DNA from: DAOUKH01 sp964291475
GTDB lineage: Bacteria > Chloroflexota > Dehalococcoidia > SHYB01
NCBI GenBank assembly: GCA_964291475.2
Contig: OZ220062.1
Coordinates: forward strand, 1 to 64,000
Reading direction: 5' to 3'
Length of the DNA stretch: 64,000 nucleotides
Shown here: piece after piece, positions 20,610 through 29,153 of the stretch
Position numbering within the stretch: position 1 is the first letter of the stretch
Layout of the letters: the number at the start of each line of letters is the position of its first letter
Position numbers and translations under genes: made by a program
The notes under the pieces: model-generated
The model's input: only the letters and a program-made list of their open reading frames with translations
The model's database searches: none
Told to the model about the DNA's origin: nothing

Positions 20610-21818
20610 ATGGTGAAGCCGTTGCGCGGGGTGAAGGTGGTGGAGTTGGCGACGTGGGCGGCGCTTCCGGGCGGGGCGGCGATCTTGGCCGACTGGGGCG
20701 CGGACGTGGTCAAGATCGAAGACCCAAGGACGGGCGACCCGCTCCGGGGCTTCCACCACGCCGTCAGCCCGGGGGAGAGCAACGCGCCGCCGCCCGCCTT
20801 CGAGCAGAAGAACCGGAACAAGCGCAACATCGCCCTCGACGTCAGCCTGCCGGAGGGGCGCGAGGTGATCCGGGCGCTGCTGGACAAGGCGGACGTCTTC
20901 GTGACGAGCATGCGGCCGGCGAGCCTGGAGCGGTACAACCTCACCCACGCCGAGCTGATCGAGACCAACCCTGGGCTGGTGATGGTGCACCTCTCCGGCT
21001 TCGGGCATCAGGGGCCGGACTCGCACCGGCCCGGGTACGACGCGCTCTGCTTCTGGTCGCGGACCGGGCTCGCCCGCAGCCTCGCGGGGATGGAGAATGA
21101 CCCCATCAGCCAGCGCCCGGCGCAGGGCGACCTCACCACCTCCATCGCCATCGCCGGCGGGGTCTGCGCCGCCCTCTATGAGCGGTCACAGACCGGGAAG
21201 GGGCAGGAGGTGCTGGCGTCGCTGTACGGGACGGGGTTGTGGATCGTCTCCAGCGACATCACGACCAGCTTCGTCACCGGGGAGAACCCGCGCAAGCTGG
21301 CCCGCAAGGACGTCGGCAACCCCTTGGTGACCACCTACCGGACGAAGGATAGCTGGGTGCACCTCGTCAACTTGCAGTCGGAGCGGTTCTGGCCGCCGCT
21401 GTGCCGCGCGGTGGGGCGCGAGGACCTGATCGAGGACGAGCGGTTCAAGGACCCGGTCAAGCGTGCCGAGAACGGGCCGGAGCTGATCGAGATCTTCGAC
21501 GCCGAGTTCGAGAAGCGGACCGTCGACGAGTGGCAGCCGCGGCTCGACGCGGAGGGGATCCGGTGGGGGCGCGTCCCGACGACACTCGACGCGACTCAGG
21601 ACGAGCAGGCGTGGGCGAACGGCTACTACCAGACGATCCCGCATCCCGACCGCGGCGAGATGACCTTCGTCTCGAGTCCGCTGCAGTTCGGCGGGGAGCC
21701 GTCGCCTATCGAGAGCCCGGCGGCTGCGGCGGGCCAGCACACCGAGGAAGTCCTGCTGGAGTACGGGTACTCGTGGGACGAGATCAACGCCTTGCGCGAC
21801 AAGCGCGCGGTCCTGTAA
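20610..21818 (+). CDS. CaiB/BaiF family CoA-transferase
   Basis: 402 residues from ATG 20610 with GAGGAGGG as ribosome-binding site. Motifs: LRGVKVVELATWAALPGGAA, WGADVVKIEDPRTGDPLRG, NRNKRNIALDVSLPEGR and GFGHQGPDS. The catalytic Asp is present in QRPAQGDLTTSIAIAGG. Class III transferases exchange CoA between two acids through a mixed anhydride on this Asp; the acid pair is not identifiable. The AhpD-like selenoprotein gene follows after 11 bp, so the two may be expressed together. Confidence 0.92.
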   Translation: MVKPLRGVKVVELATWAALPGGAAILADWGADVVKIEDPRTGDPLRGFHHAVSPGESNAPPPAFEQKNRNKRNIALDVSLPEGREVIRALLDKADVFVTSMRPASLERYNLTHAELIETNPGLVMVHLSGFGHQGPDSHRPGYDALCFWSRTGLARSLAGMENDPISQRPAQGDLTTSIAIAGGVCAALYERSQTGKGQEVLASLYGTGLWIVSSDITTSFVTGENPRKLARKDVGNPLVTTYRTKDSWVHLVNLQSERFWPPLCRAVGREDLIEDERFKDPVKRAENGPELIEIFDAEFEKRTVDEWQPRLDAEGIRWGRVPTTLDATQDEQAWANGYYQTIPHPDRGEMTFVSSPLQFGGEPSPIESPAAAAGQHTEEVLLEYGYSWDEINALRDKRAVL

Positions 21819-21829
21819 AGGAGGTCAGC

Positions 21830-22342
21830 ATGACGAGGCTCAGCGGCGACATCGGCGAGATCTACGGGAAGCTGCCCGGCCCGATCATCAAGGCGTGGCA
21901 GGAGTTCAGCACGGCCATCTGGACGGACGGGCGCATCGACGCGCCGCTGCGGGAGCTGATGCGGATGCGGTCGGCCCAGCTCACGCCCTGCGTCCACTGA
22001 GAGGTCACGCGCATCGCTGAGGCTCAGCGTGAAGGCGTGACTGAAGAGACCATCGCCAAGGTCGCCGACTTCCGGTCGTCGGACCTGTCGGAGCGGGAGA
22101 AGGCGGCCCTGGAGTACACCGAGCGCTACATCTTCGACCCGGCGGGCATGGACGACGCCTTCTTCGCCCTCCTCCGCGAGCACTTCACCGAGGAGGAGAT
22201 CGTCGAGCTCGGCTTCATCCTGATCATGTACAACGGGCTCCACCGGTTCAACGCGTCGATCGACCTCGGGCCGCACCATGCCGACCGGCTGTGGTATGTG
22301 TCGGTGCTGGAGGGGACGAAGACGGCGGCGCCGGCGGAGTAG
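21830..22342 (+). CDS. AhpD-like (CMD-domain) selenoprotein with C-x-x-Sec, in-frame TGA
   Basis: ATG 21830 has a perfect AAGGAGGT upstream. The frame runs 56 codons to a TGA at 21998-22000 and then continues, in the same frame and without any shift, to 22342 (170 residues counting the TGA). The peptide around it, MRMRSAQLTPCVH-U-EVTRIAEA, is the AhpD redox motif CxxC with TGA at the second Cys (C54-V55-H56-U57). The rest (EYTERYIFDP, ILIMYNGLHRFNASIDL) is also family-like. A stem-loop follows (22003-22042). Selenocysteine is the best reading; a TGC-to-TGA sequencing error is the main alternative. AhpD-like selenoproteins are known from marine metagenomes. Likely role: thiol-dependent peroxide or electrophile reduction. 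Confidence 0.85.
22003..22042 (+). promoter_or_regulatory. Putative bacterial SECIS element
   Basis: Right after the in-frame TGA, GTCACGC (22004-22010) pairs with GCGTGAC (22035-22041), an internal loop follows, and CGCTGA (22015-22020) pairs with TCAGCG (22024-22029) around a GGC loop. The apical loop begins 21 nt after the TGA and starts with G, matching the known spacing (16-37 nt) and loop-G rule for bacterial SECIS hairpins bound by SelB. Confidence 0.75.
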
Positions 22343-22398
22343 CGGGGGGAGGGGGCGGCGGGCGCGTGCCCGCGGGTGGAGTGGCAGGTGGTGGGGGC

Positions 22399-22748
22399 GG
22401 GCGATTCGTGAATCGCCCCTACAGGGGAGAGGAGGGGAGACCCCGCCCCGGCCCTCTCTCAGTCTCCCCCAGAGGGGGAGAGGTTTAAGGTGTCCCCCTG
22501 CGGGGGAGGGTTTAGGTCTTGGCCCCCCGGCCGGAGGGTGTTGGGGGTGGTAGGTGGTGGTGGGCGTGTGGTGGTGACGAGGGGGCCCCTCATCTCAATC
22601 TTCTCCCGGGAGGAGAAGAGGTAAGACCTCCCAGCGCCATCCGTTCCCAACCATCGACGGGGAGTTGTGCAAAGGTCGCCGGGGGGAGAAGAGGGGGGAC
22701 TGCCTGGATCGTGCCCGCCCTCAGTGCCTCCCAGGGGGAGGGAGGTTT
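22399..22748. repeat. Mosaic of intergenic modules A, B, C and D
   Basis: The 460-bp gap before leuD is assembled from recurring pieces: module A, the perfect palindrome GGGCGATTCGTGAATCGCCC (22399-22418) followed by CCTACAGGGG; module B (22428-22510); module C, CCCCTCATCTCAATCTTCTC plus CCGGGAGGAGAAGAGG (22587-22622); module D, CCTCAGTGCCTCCCAGGGGG (about 22719-22738). No coding frame here looks real. Confidence 0.8.
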
Positions 22749-22802
22749 GTTTGGGGGTTCGGCTAAGATGGAGGGAGCGCGCAGACCTGGAGGAGCCCTG
22801 AG

Positions 22803-23396
22803 ATGAGAGCGTTTACGACCCACACCGGCTTGGCGGCCGTCCTCGACCGGGACGACGTTGATACGGACCAGGTGATCCCGAAGCAGTTTCTGAAGCGGAT
22901 CACGCGGACGGGGTATGACGATGCGCTCTTCTTCGATTGGCGGTTCCTGGACGACGGCTCGCCGAACCCGGAGTTCGAGCTGAACCATCCGGCGTACGAG
23001 GGGGCGAGCATCCTGATCGCGGGGCGCAACTTCGGGTGCGGGTCGTCGCGGGAGCATGCGCCGTGGGCGCTGAACGACTACGGCTTCCGCGCGATCATCG
23101 CGCCGAGCTTCGCCGACATTTTCCGCAACAACTGCTTCCAGAACGGCCTCCTCACCATCACGTTGGACGAAGCCGAGGTCCGCGGGCTGATGGAGAAGGC
23201 GGCCCCCGGCAACGACTACCGCCCGACGATCGACCTCGCAGCGCAGACGATCTCCGACGCCGGCGGCGGCTCGATCTCGTTCGAGGTCGACGAGTTCCGG
23301 CGGCACATGCTCCTGGAGGGGCTGGACGACATCGGCCTCACCCTCCAGCACGAGGACAAGATCGCGGCGTACGAAAAGAGTCGCGGCATCGGCTGA
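22803..23396 (+). CDS. leuD: 3-isopropylmalate dehydratase small subunit
   Basis: 197 residues from ATG 22803. The swivel-domain signature GRNFGCGSSREHAPWAL is intact, preceded by DRDDVDTDQVIPKQFLKR and followed by NNCFQNGLL. With LeuC it isomerises 2-isopropylmalate to 3-isopropylmalate in leucine synthesis; leuC is not adjacent, unlike in most bacteria. GGAGG precedes the start. A lone LeuD-type subunit could also serve a homoaconitase-like enzyme, but the length and motifs fit LeuD. Confidence 0.95.
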   Translation: MRAFTTHTGLAAVLDRDDVDTDQVIPKQFLKRITRTGYDDALFFDWRFLDDGSPNPEFELNHPAYEGASILIAGRNFGCGSSREHAPWALNDYGFRAIIAPSFADIFRNNCFQNGLLTITLDEAEVRGLMEKAAPGNDYRPTIDLAAQTISDAGGGSISFEVDEFRRHMLLEGLDDIGLTLQHEDKIAAYEKSRGIG

Positions 23397-23417
23397 CTGG
23401 TATACTCGCCGACATCC

Positions 23418-24776
23418 ATGATCGGGGTGAAGCCGGTGGCCCTCGCTACGAGTAGACACTCGCCCGTCAAGGCTTTGGAGCATCCCCTGGATGCCGAGCA
23501 GCCTGGGATTGGCCGTGTTGACCAGTTGGACGCTTCCACCTCCTCGCGGTTCGTGGATCGGAGGATCCATTCCTGGTACACCTCTGTAATGGCGTTCCCC
23601 GATCACTTGGTCAATGCAATCCTGGAAATGTTCGCTCCTGGCCCTGGCTCAGTGTTCTTTGATCCCTACTGTGGCTCGGGAACGGCATTGATCGAGGCGC
23701 AGAAGAAGGGCCTTAGGGCATTTGGGGTTGATGCCAATCCATCCAGCGTCCTTGCCAGTAGAGTCAAGACGAACTGGTCTGTGGATCTCCGCCAGATTCG
23801 AACGGCAATAGAGGTCTTCGCTCGTGATGTGGACAGTCTGGAAGAGCAAGAAGACGATCCAATAGTCAGCTACCTGCAAGAGTCTGGAATGATCGATCGC
23901 GGCTGGATCACACATGCAGTCGCGGGGCAGGCCGCCGCCATCAAGCGGTGGATTGACAGGGCGATACCTGATGCAAGAGTCAGCGATTTTTTCACACTGG
24001 CCTTGATTGCTAGCGTGGTGCGAGACTTGTCCAACGTCAAATTTGGCCCTGAACTTTATTGCGTTCCAGCAAGTCATGAACCACCAAATGTGGTGGAGTG
24101 CATCACTGCAAGGCTAAACACCATGGTAGCTGACCTAGAGTCTTCCGATCTGCCATACACTATTGCTCAGGTTCGCTTGGGTGACTCAAGAGATGGCCGG
24201 ACTCTGCGTACAGCTGCAAAGTGGAACGGAACACCAGCCTTCGTTGTAACTTCTCCACCATACCCAACTGAACACGACTATACTCGAAATGCCCGTCTCG
24301 AGTTGGTATTCATGGAAGCTGTTACAGGTCTGGAATCCCTGCGGCGCATTAAGAGAACGATGATACGCTCGCATTCCAAAGGTATCTATGCAAAGGACAA
24401 CGATGCCCGGTTGGTTGGCAGCTTCGAACCCGTGCAGAGGATAAGGAGACGGATAGAAGAGCGGGTTGGCAACAAGTCAAATGGCTTTGAAGGACAATAT
24501 CCCAAAGTCGTTTCCAACTACTTTGGAGGAATGCTGCGTCACTTCCACACATTGTCAACCCAATTGCCCGTTGGGAGCAAGCTAGCCTATGTCGTGGGTG
24601 ATGAGGCATCCTACAAGGGTGTTCACATCCCAACGGCACAGCTGTTCGTCGATATGATCGAGAGGTACGTCGCTCGACTAAGAGTGGATTGCGTCGTTAC
24701 CTGGCGGTCACGCATCACACAAAAGCGCCGCCACCCTTTGCATGAGCAAATAATGTTTCTTGAGAAGATAGGATAG
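23418..24776 (+). CDS. DNA methyltransferase (TSPPY-type, N4-cytosine/N6-adenine)
   Basis: 452 residues. SAM-binding motif I is FFDPYCGSGTALIEA (DPYCGSGT at residues 82-89) and the amino-methylation motif IV is VVTSPPYP (TSPPY at 278-282), separated by about 190 residues that may include target recognition. SPPY favours N4-cytosine methylation, though N6-adenine is possible. The upstream TATACT (23401-23406) is only 12 bp from ATG 23418, suggesting a leaderless transcript. Base composition drops clearly below that of neighbours, a sign of transfer. The GHKL ATPase gene follows after 6 bp. It probably protects host DNA or marks it for the partner proteins. Confidence 0.85.
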   Translation: MIGVKPVALATSRHSPVKALEHPLDAEQPGIGRVDQLDASTSSRFVDRRIHSWYTSVMAFPDHLVNAILEMFAPGPGSVFFDPYCGSGTALIEAQKKGLRAFGVDANPSSVLASRVKTNWSVDLRQIRTAIEVFARDVDSLEEQEDDPIVSYLQESGMIDRGWITHAVAGQAAAIKRWIDRAIPDARVSDFFTLALIASVVRDLSNVKFGPELYCVPASHEPPNVVECITARLNTMVADLESSDLPYTIAQVRLGDSRDGRTLRTAAKWNGTPAFVVTSPPYPTEHDYTRNARLELVFMEAVTGLESLRRIKRTMIRSHSKGIYAKDNDARLVGSFEPVQRIRRRIEERVGNKSNGFEGQYPKVVSNYFGGMLRHFHTLSTQLPVGSKLAYVVGDEASYKGVHIPTAQLFVDMIERYVARLRVDCVVTWRSRITQKRRHPLHEQIMFLEKIG

Positions 24777-24782
24777 TATCCT

Positions 24783-26375
24783 GTGCCGACCTCATCTACA
24801 CAGTCAAATCCGCAAAGCGGATCCTTGATGGTCTCGTCCAAGGTGCTGGGACACATCAGTGAGGGTCTATATCGTGGGCCAGCAGGGGTGTTGAAGGAGC
24901 TTATTTCAAATGCCTTTGATGCTAACGCAACCACTGTGTGGATTTCGACAGGTCGCCCTACATTCGATGTCGTAAGTGTAAGGGATGACGGCGATGGGAT
25001 GACAAAAGAGAAATTCTTGGAGATCGTTACCGGAGGCATCGGCGATAGTGACAAGAGGACGAGACCTGGCCGCCTAATTAATGGTAGGCAGATGATTGGC
25101 CGCCTTGGCATTGGTATACTTGGGGTTTCACAAATTAGCCACGAGTTCTCGATAGTCTCACATGCACGAGAGACCCAAACAGCATTCCGAGCAATCATCC
25201 AGATGAAGGACTTCCGGAAGGAAATACTTGATCAGGAACGACAAGAGTATTCTGAGCCAGTTGATGGCTCTGACTCTAAAGGATTCTCAGTTGGAGGATA
25301 TAGGGTCGAAAGCATAGACTTCGAACCCAAGAAGGCAGGACTAATGATCACTGCCACCGAGCCAACAGAAGGCTTCCGACGCCAGTTGTCTGAAGACCAT
25401 CCCGATCCCCTTCCAAGAACATTTCGTGTATTTGGAGAGACGAATCGCACTAAGGATGAACTAGCTACAAGCTCTTCTTATAGCCGCATGGTCTGGGAAA
25501 TTGCCAGTCTCGCTCCTGTGCCATATCTCTCAGACAGCATTGTCCCTCATGGCGACAATACCATGACCCTGATAGCCAATACAATTGAGGAATTTGGTTT
25601 TAGTGTCATTGTTGATGGAATCAAACTCTTCAAACCCACTTTACTTGATGGTCCGACCAAGGAAGTCCCCAAAGATACGGTGGGTGATGGCGAACAACCG
25701 TTTCACTTCCCTCTTGAGCTAGACGACACTGTATGGGGTACGGATCTAAAGGTGCAAGGCTATGTTTACGGTTCAGCAGGAACAGCGCTTCATCCAGATG
25801 CGCTTCGCGGCATACTCATCAGACTAAAGCACGTTGGCATAGGCGAGTACGACAAGTCGCTTTTGGACTACCGCTATGCGGAGGGGCCACGTTTTGCCTG
25901 GTTGACAGGGGAACTATTCGTCGAGCAAGGGCTAGAAAACGCCCTTACTGTTGGGCGTGATGGTTTTGACGCTGGGCACCCCCACTACATCGCTTTGCGA
26001 AAGTGGTTACATGATGAACTTCGAAATCGAGTCTTCCCTACCCTTTACAAAGGGATAGAAGCCCGACGACAGACAAGGGAAGCTCTTAGGCAGAACACGC
26101 GAGCTAAGGCGTTCCGTCTTTTGATCTCCAACTTTGCTGAACGGTCAATGGAGATTACGGAGATCGATGATCGGGATGCCCCGCCGGTCCAAATCGATCT
26201 CGAGCACGGAGTTGCTATCCTCAACACCGCTTCATCCTGGCCTAGAGGCAAGCTGCGGCGTGACATGGCTCAAAGGCTTGGGATTGTCTTTGAACTGGTC
26301 CGGCTCCGTAATCGCGGCGATGGAGCGATAAAGAAATTCGTCGAACTAACCCGAGAAGTCTTGTCACAGCGTTGA
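24783..26375 (+). CDS. GHKL (MutL/MORC/Hsp90-like) ATPase
   Basis: 530 residues from GTG 24783. The Bergerat ATP-binding fold is clear: N box ELISNAFDANAT (Glu39, Asn43), G1 box VRDDGDGMT (residues 67-74) and G2 box GRLGIGILG (106-114). The remaining 400 residues match no domain I can name but include a transducer-like region. It sits in a low-GC operon between a DNA methyltransferase and an unknown protein and overlaps the latter by 4 bp. MORC/MutL-type ATPases next to DNA methylases are a known theme in prokaryotic conflict systems, where ATP binding closes a dimeric clamp around DNA. The role here is inferred from that. Confidence 0.85.
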   Translation: MPTSSTQSNPQSGSLMVSSKVLGHISEGLYRGPAGVLKELISNAFDANATTVWISTGRPTFDVVSVRDDGDGMTKEKFLEIVTGGIGDSDKRTRPGRLINGRQMIGRLGIGILGVSQISHEFSIVSHARETQTAFRAIIQMKDFRKEILDQERQEYSEPVDGSDSKGFSVGGYRVESIDFEPKKAGLMITATEPTEGFRRQLSEDHPDPLPRTFRVFGETNRTKDELATSSSYSRMVWEIASLAPVPYLSDSIVPHGDNTMTLIANTIEEFGFSVIVDGIKLFKPTLLDGPTKEVPKDTVGDGEQPFHFPLELDDTVWGTDLKVQGYVYGSAGTALHPDALRGILIRLKHVGIGEYDKSLLDYRYAEGPRFAWLTGELFVEQGLENALTVGRDGFDAGHPHYIALRKWLHDELRNRVFPTLYKGIEARRQTREALRQNTRAKAFRLLISNFAERSMEITEIDDRDAPPVQIDLEHGVAILNTASSWPRGKLRRDMAQRLGIVFELVRLRNRGDGAIKKFVELTREVLSQR

Positions 26376-27502
26376 GCTCTGCTACCACCAAGCTTGAATG
26401 GGACAAGGATGTTGTCAAACACTTCGTTCGTCGAACGGCGTGGCTGCCTGCTGTTGTTTCCCAGGCCAAGGCTTGCAAGGAAGCCAAGCGCGATTTCAAG
26501 TACTTCACTTTTTGCGCAGCCGAAGCGATTGATGTCTTCCTCTTCCTCAGAGAAGGTGCTCTCAAGAGGGACGCGAAGACTGGAAGTGTGGAAAACACAT
26601 ACTTTTGCGAAAAGGATGAACAAGACTTTAACACCATCTCACAATTGATCGGGCCCCATGAACAAGGATTCTTGGGCGATTTTCAAGATATGATCCTTTT
26701 TGAGGACGACACGGATACCGAGGGTCGGCGTTACAGCGATGTAGAACAACAGTACAGCGGAGATGTCAGGAGCCGGTTATCGATCAAGGAAAGACACCTC
26801 CGGTTTAGGTGCAAATTGCCTTTTGATGTGATCAACCTAGATATATGTGGAACATTCTTTCCTCCAAAAGACGGGGTCTTGAGCCCGATGGTAAAGTCCA
26901 TAAGAAAGCTGTTGGAATGGCAAACACAATTTGCCGAAGAAGATCCAAACTTCGACTCCTTTACTGTTTTCTTGACAACGCACGTAGAGACGGGAAAGGT
27001 AAACAAGGACGCGTTGCAGGAACTGATCACTGTAGTTGACACCAATGGCGAAACGTTCGCCGGCTTTGCGAAAGGACTGGAGGAGAGGTTCGGCACTACG
27101 GAAGGGAAAAAGATCGCGGAGAAAGATTTTCCCAGCTTTTATTCAATGGCACTACCGAAGGTCGTTATCGGCGAGGCCTTTCAGCGAGGATGGACAGTAA
27201 CTCCTACTTTTTCGGGCCAATACCGCAGGAAGAGGAGGCCCGCTAAGCATGGGTCACCCAGCTCATACTCAATGTTGGCGTGGGTCGGACACTTTCGACG
27301 ACATCGGCCTGGACAGTTGAAATTGGGGCTACCCGATGCGGCCAAGAGCCGAGACTACGTGACGCTCATCAACGAGGTCATTGCCGAAACCCAAGACGTT
27401 AATCAAGAAGCCAGCAAGGTGTCCGAGGAGATCAAGGCCGATCTCGACCGAGTTGTATCCTATCGTGACGCATATCTGGACAAAATCAAGTCAGGCAACT
27501 GA
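26372..27502 (+). CDS. Unknown protein of the methyltransferase-GHKL operon
   Basis: 376 residues, starting at TTG 26372 inside the stop of the ATPase gene (TTGA overlap), so it must be translated with it. I do not recognise a family. Features seen: FTFCAAEAIDVFLFLREG near residue 46, NTYFCEKDEQDFN, and FDVINLDICGTFFPP near 155, an order that resembles a degenerate Rossmann/methyltransferase-like sheet with an acidic residue after strand 2 and a 'D.cG' after strand 4. A basic segment (YRRKRRPAKHG) and a C-terminal helical stretch (EASKVSEEIKADLDRVVS) follow. No nuclease motif is obvious. By position it could be the effector or a sensor. Confidence 0.8.
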   Translation: MSSATTKLEWDKDVVKHFVRRTAWLPAVVSQAKACKEAKRDFKYFTFCAAEAIDVFLFLREGALKRDAKTGSVENTYFCEKDEQDFNTISQLIGPHEQGFLGDFQDMILFEDDTDTEGRRYSDVEQQYSGDVRSRLSIKERHLRFRCKLPFDVINLDICGTFFPPKDGVLSPMVKSIRKLLEWQTQFAEEDPNFDSFTVFLTTHVETGKVNKDALQELITVVDTNGETFAGFAKGLEERFGTTEGKKIAEKDFPSFYSMALPKVVIGEAFQRGWTVTPTFSGQYRRKRRPAKHGSPSSYSMLAWVGHFRRHRPGQLKLGLPDAAKSRDYVTLINEVIAETQDVNQEASKVSEEIKADLDRVVSYRDAYLDKIKSGN

Positions 27503-27607
27503 GATACAGCAATAGCCTAGAGCGTCGCACCGTCGATACGGCTCACCACAATTCCTAGTTGGGAGACGTAGCCCTGCCGTTGCCGACCCCGGAGTCCTCC
27601 ACCCCCG

Positions 27608-28381
27608 TCACCCCCACCCCGCCCTTAGGAGGACGAGGGGGATGTTGAGGTCGTAGGCGTTGGGGAGGATGCCGAGGCGGGCGCGGACGGCTGCGGGGGC
27701 GGCGTCCATGGTGTGTTTTAGGGCGGCGACGTTGTCGGGCGGGGTGTGCATGCGGCCGGTCCAGTCGTCGAAGGGCATGCGCATGTTCCAGAAGCCGAGG
27801 AACTCGGCGGTGAGGCCGACTTCGGCGAGCATGGCTTCCCATTCTTCCAGTAGGTAGTCGCGGACGTGGCTGGCGTCGCGGAGGCGCTCGATGCGGTCGA
27901 GGATGGCGTCGGTCTCGGGCGGGTCGGCGGGGGTGTAGGAGTCGATGAGGAGGAGGCGTCCGCCGGGAGCGAGGACGCGGGCCATCTCGGCGACGGCGGA
28001 GCGGACGTCGTGGAAGTGGTGGGCGGCGACGCGGCAGGCGACGAGGTCGAAGGCGTCGTCGTCGAGGGGGAGGGAGGCGGCGTCGGCGGCGAGGAATGAG
28101 ATGTTGGCGGCGCCGCGTTCGCGGGCGAGGGCGCGGGCCTGATCGAGCATGGCGTCGGTGACGTCGCAGGCGACGACGTGGCGGACGAGGGGTGCGAGGG
28201 CGAGGGCGGTGTGGCCTGCGCCGCAGCCGATGTCGAGGGCGCGGTCGGCGGCGGTGGGGTGGGCGGCGTCGACGAGGGCGGCGAGGTCGGGGCCGGCGGC
28301 GTGGTAGGTGCTGGCGGCGTAGGCGGCGGCGGCGGGGCCGAACTGCCGGCGGGCGGAGTCGCTGGCGTCGGTTGGGGTCAT
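27608..28381 (-). CDS. Class I SAM-dependent methyltransferase (UbiE/type 11)
   Basis: 257 residues from ATG 28381. Motif I is ALDIGCGAGHTALALAP, motif II acidic end VVACDVTDAML, then ADAASLPLDDDAFDLVACR and MARVLAPGGRLLLID, all standard for methyltransferase domain 11. Base composition is strikingly GC-rich again after the low-GC operon. The substrate is unknown. It is a single gene between the operon (convergent) and a repeat block. Confidence 0.9.
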   Translation of the reverse strand: MTPTDASDSARRQFGPAAAAYAASTYHAAGPDLAALVDAAHPTAADRALDIGCGAGHTALALAPLVRHVVACDVTDAMLDQARALARERGAANISFLAADAASLPLDDDAFDLVACRVAAHHFHDVRSAVAEMARVLAPGGRLLLIDSYTPADPPETDAILDRIERLRDASHVRDYLLEEWEAMLAEVGLTAEFLGFWNMRMPFDDWTGRMHTPPDNVAALKHTMDAAPAAVRARLGILPNAYDLNIPLVLLRAGWG

Positions 28382-28464
28382 GGGGTCGGCCTCATGGTGG
28401 GGAAATGTACCACGGGTGGTTTGGGGGCGCGTGCGGCGTCGGGTGGCGGTGGTGGTTGGGGGGC

Positions 28465-28653
28465 GGGCGATTCGTGAATCGCCCCTACAAGAAGAGAAGG
28501 AGCGGGAGAAGAGGTTCCGGAGGGGACCGCCCCGCCCCGGCCCTCTCTCAGTCTCCCCCAGAGGGGGAGAGGCTTAAGGTGGCCCCCCTGCGGGGGGCGA
28601 GTTTGGGGTGTCGTGCCCGCCCTCAGTCCCTCCCGGAGGGAGGGAGGCTTAAG
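28465..28653. repeat. Mosaic of intergenic modules A, B and D
   Basis: Module A palindrome GGGCGATTCGTGAATCGCCC at 28465-28484, module B at 28529-28582 and module D (CCTCAGTCCCTCCCGGAGGG) at about 28621-28640. The mosaic abuts the smpB stop codon at 28649, so module D could act as its transcription end. Confidence 0.8.
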
Positions 28654-29152
28654 AGGGGGAGGTGCGCATGGTGTCGCGGATGCGGCGTTCGGCGTCGCGT
28701 TTGGCGATGACCTGGCGCTTGTCGTATTTGCGGCGGCCGCGGGCGAGTCCGAGGAGGAGCTTGATGCGGTGGTCGCGGATGTAGAGGCGCAGGGGGACGA
28801 TGGTCATGGACTGGGCCTCGGCGCGGTGGCCCCAGTCCTCGATCTGCTTCTTGTGGAGGAGGAGCTTGCGGGGGCGGGTCGGCTCGTGGTTGTTGAGGAG
28901 GGAGGCGTGGCGATAGGCGGCGACGTGCGCGCCGTAGAGCCACATCTCGTTGTCGACGCGGCGGGCGAAGGCCTCGGCGATGTTCACGCGGCCGGCGCGC
29001 ACGGACTTGACCTCGGTGCCGGTGAGCACCAGGCCGGCCTCGACGGTCTCGGCGACCTCGTAGTTGAAGCGCGCGGCGCGGTTGACGGCGACGACCTGGT
29101 AGCCGTCGTCGGCCTGCTGCGGCTTCTTGGCTTTCTTGCGCTTGGAAGGCAT
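28649..29152 (-). CDS. smpB: SsrA-binding protein
   Basis: 167 residues. SmpB landmarks: NRAARFNYEVAETVEAGLVL, GTEVKSVRAGRVNI, HEPTRPRKLLLHKKQI, and the C-terminal KYDKRQVIAKRDAERRI tail that enters the ribosome. It works with tmRNA in rescue of stalled ribosomes. It starts 2 bp after the stop of the S41 protease gene, so both are one transcription unit. The tmRNA gene itself (ssrA), often close to smpB, is not seen in the window. Confidence 0.96.
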   Translation of the reverse strand: MPSKRKKAKKPQQADDGYQVVAVNRAARFNYEVAETVEAGLVLTGTEVKSVRAGRVNIAEAFARRVDNEMWLYGAHVAAYRHASLLNNHEPTRPRKLLLHKKQIEDWGHRAEAQSMTIVPLRLYIRDHRIKLLLGLARGRRKYDKRQVIAKRDAERRIRDTMRTSPS

Positions 29153-29153
29153 G

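Noticed and set aside
21998..22000. TGA as a true stop making the gene a pseudogene
   Set aside because: Position at the redox Cys, conserved continuation and hairpin spacing favour Sec; kept as the alternative until the Sec machinery is checked.
22037..22342. Separate short gene starting at GTG 22037
   Set aside because: It is the in-frame continuation of the AhpD-like protein after the TGA; no ribosome-binding site precedes it.
23418..27502. Complete restriction-modification system
   Set aside because: The methyltransferase is clear, but neither partner shows a PD-(D/E)xK, HNH or PLD nuclease motif, so calling it classical R-M is not supported.
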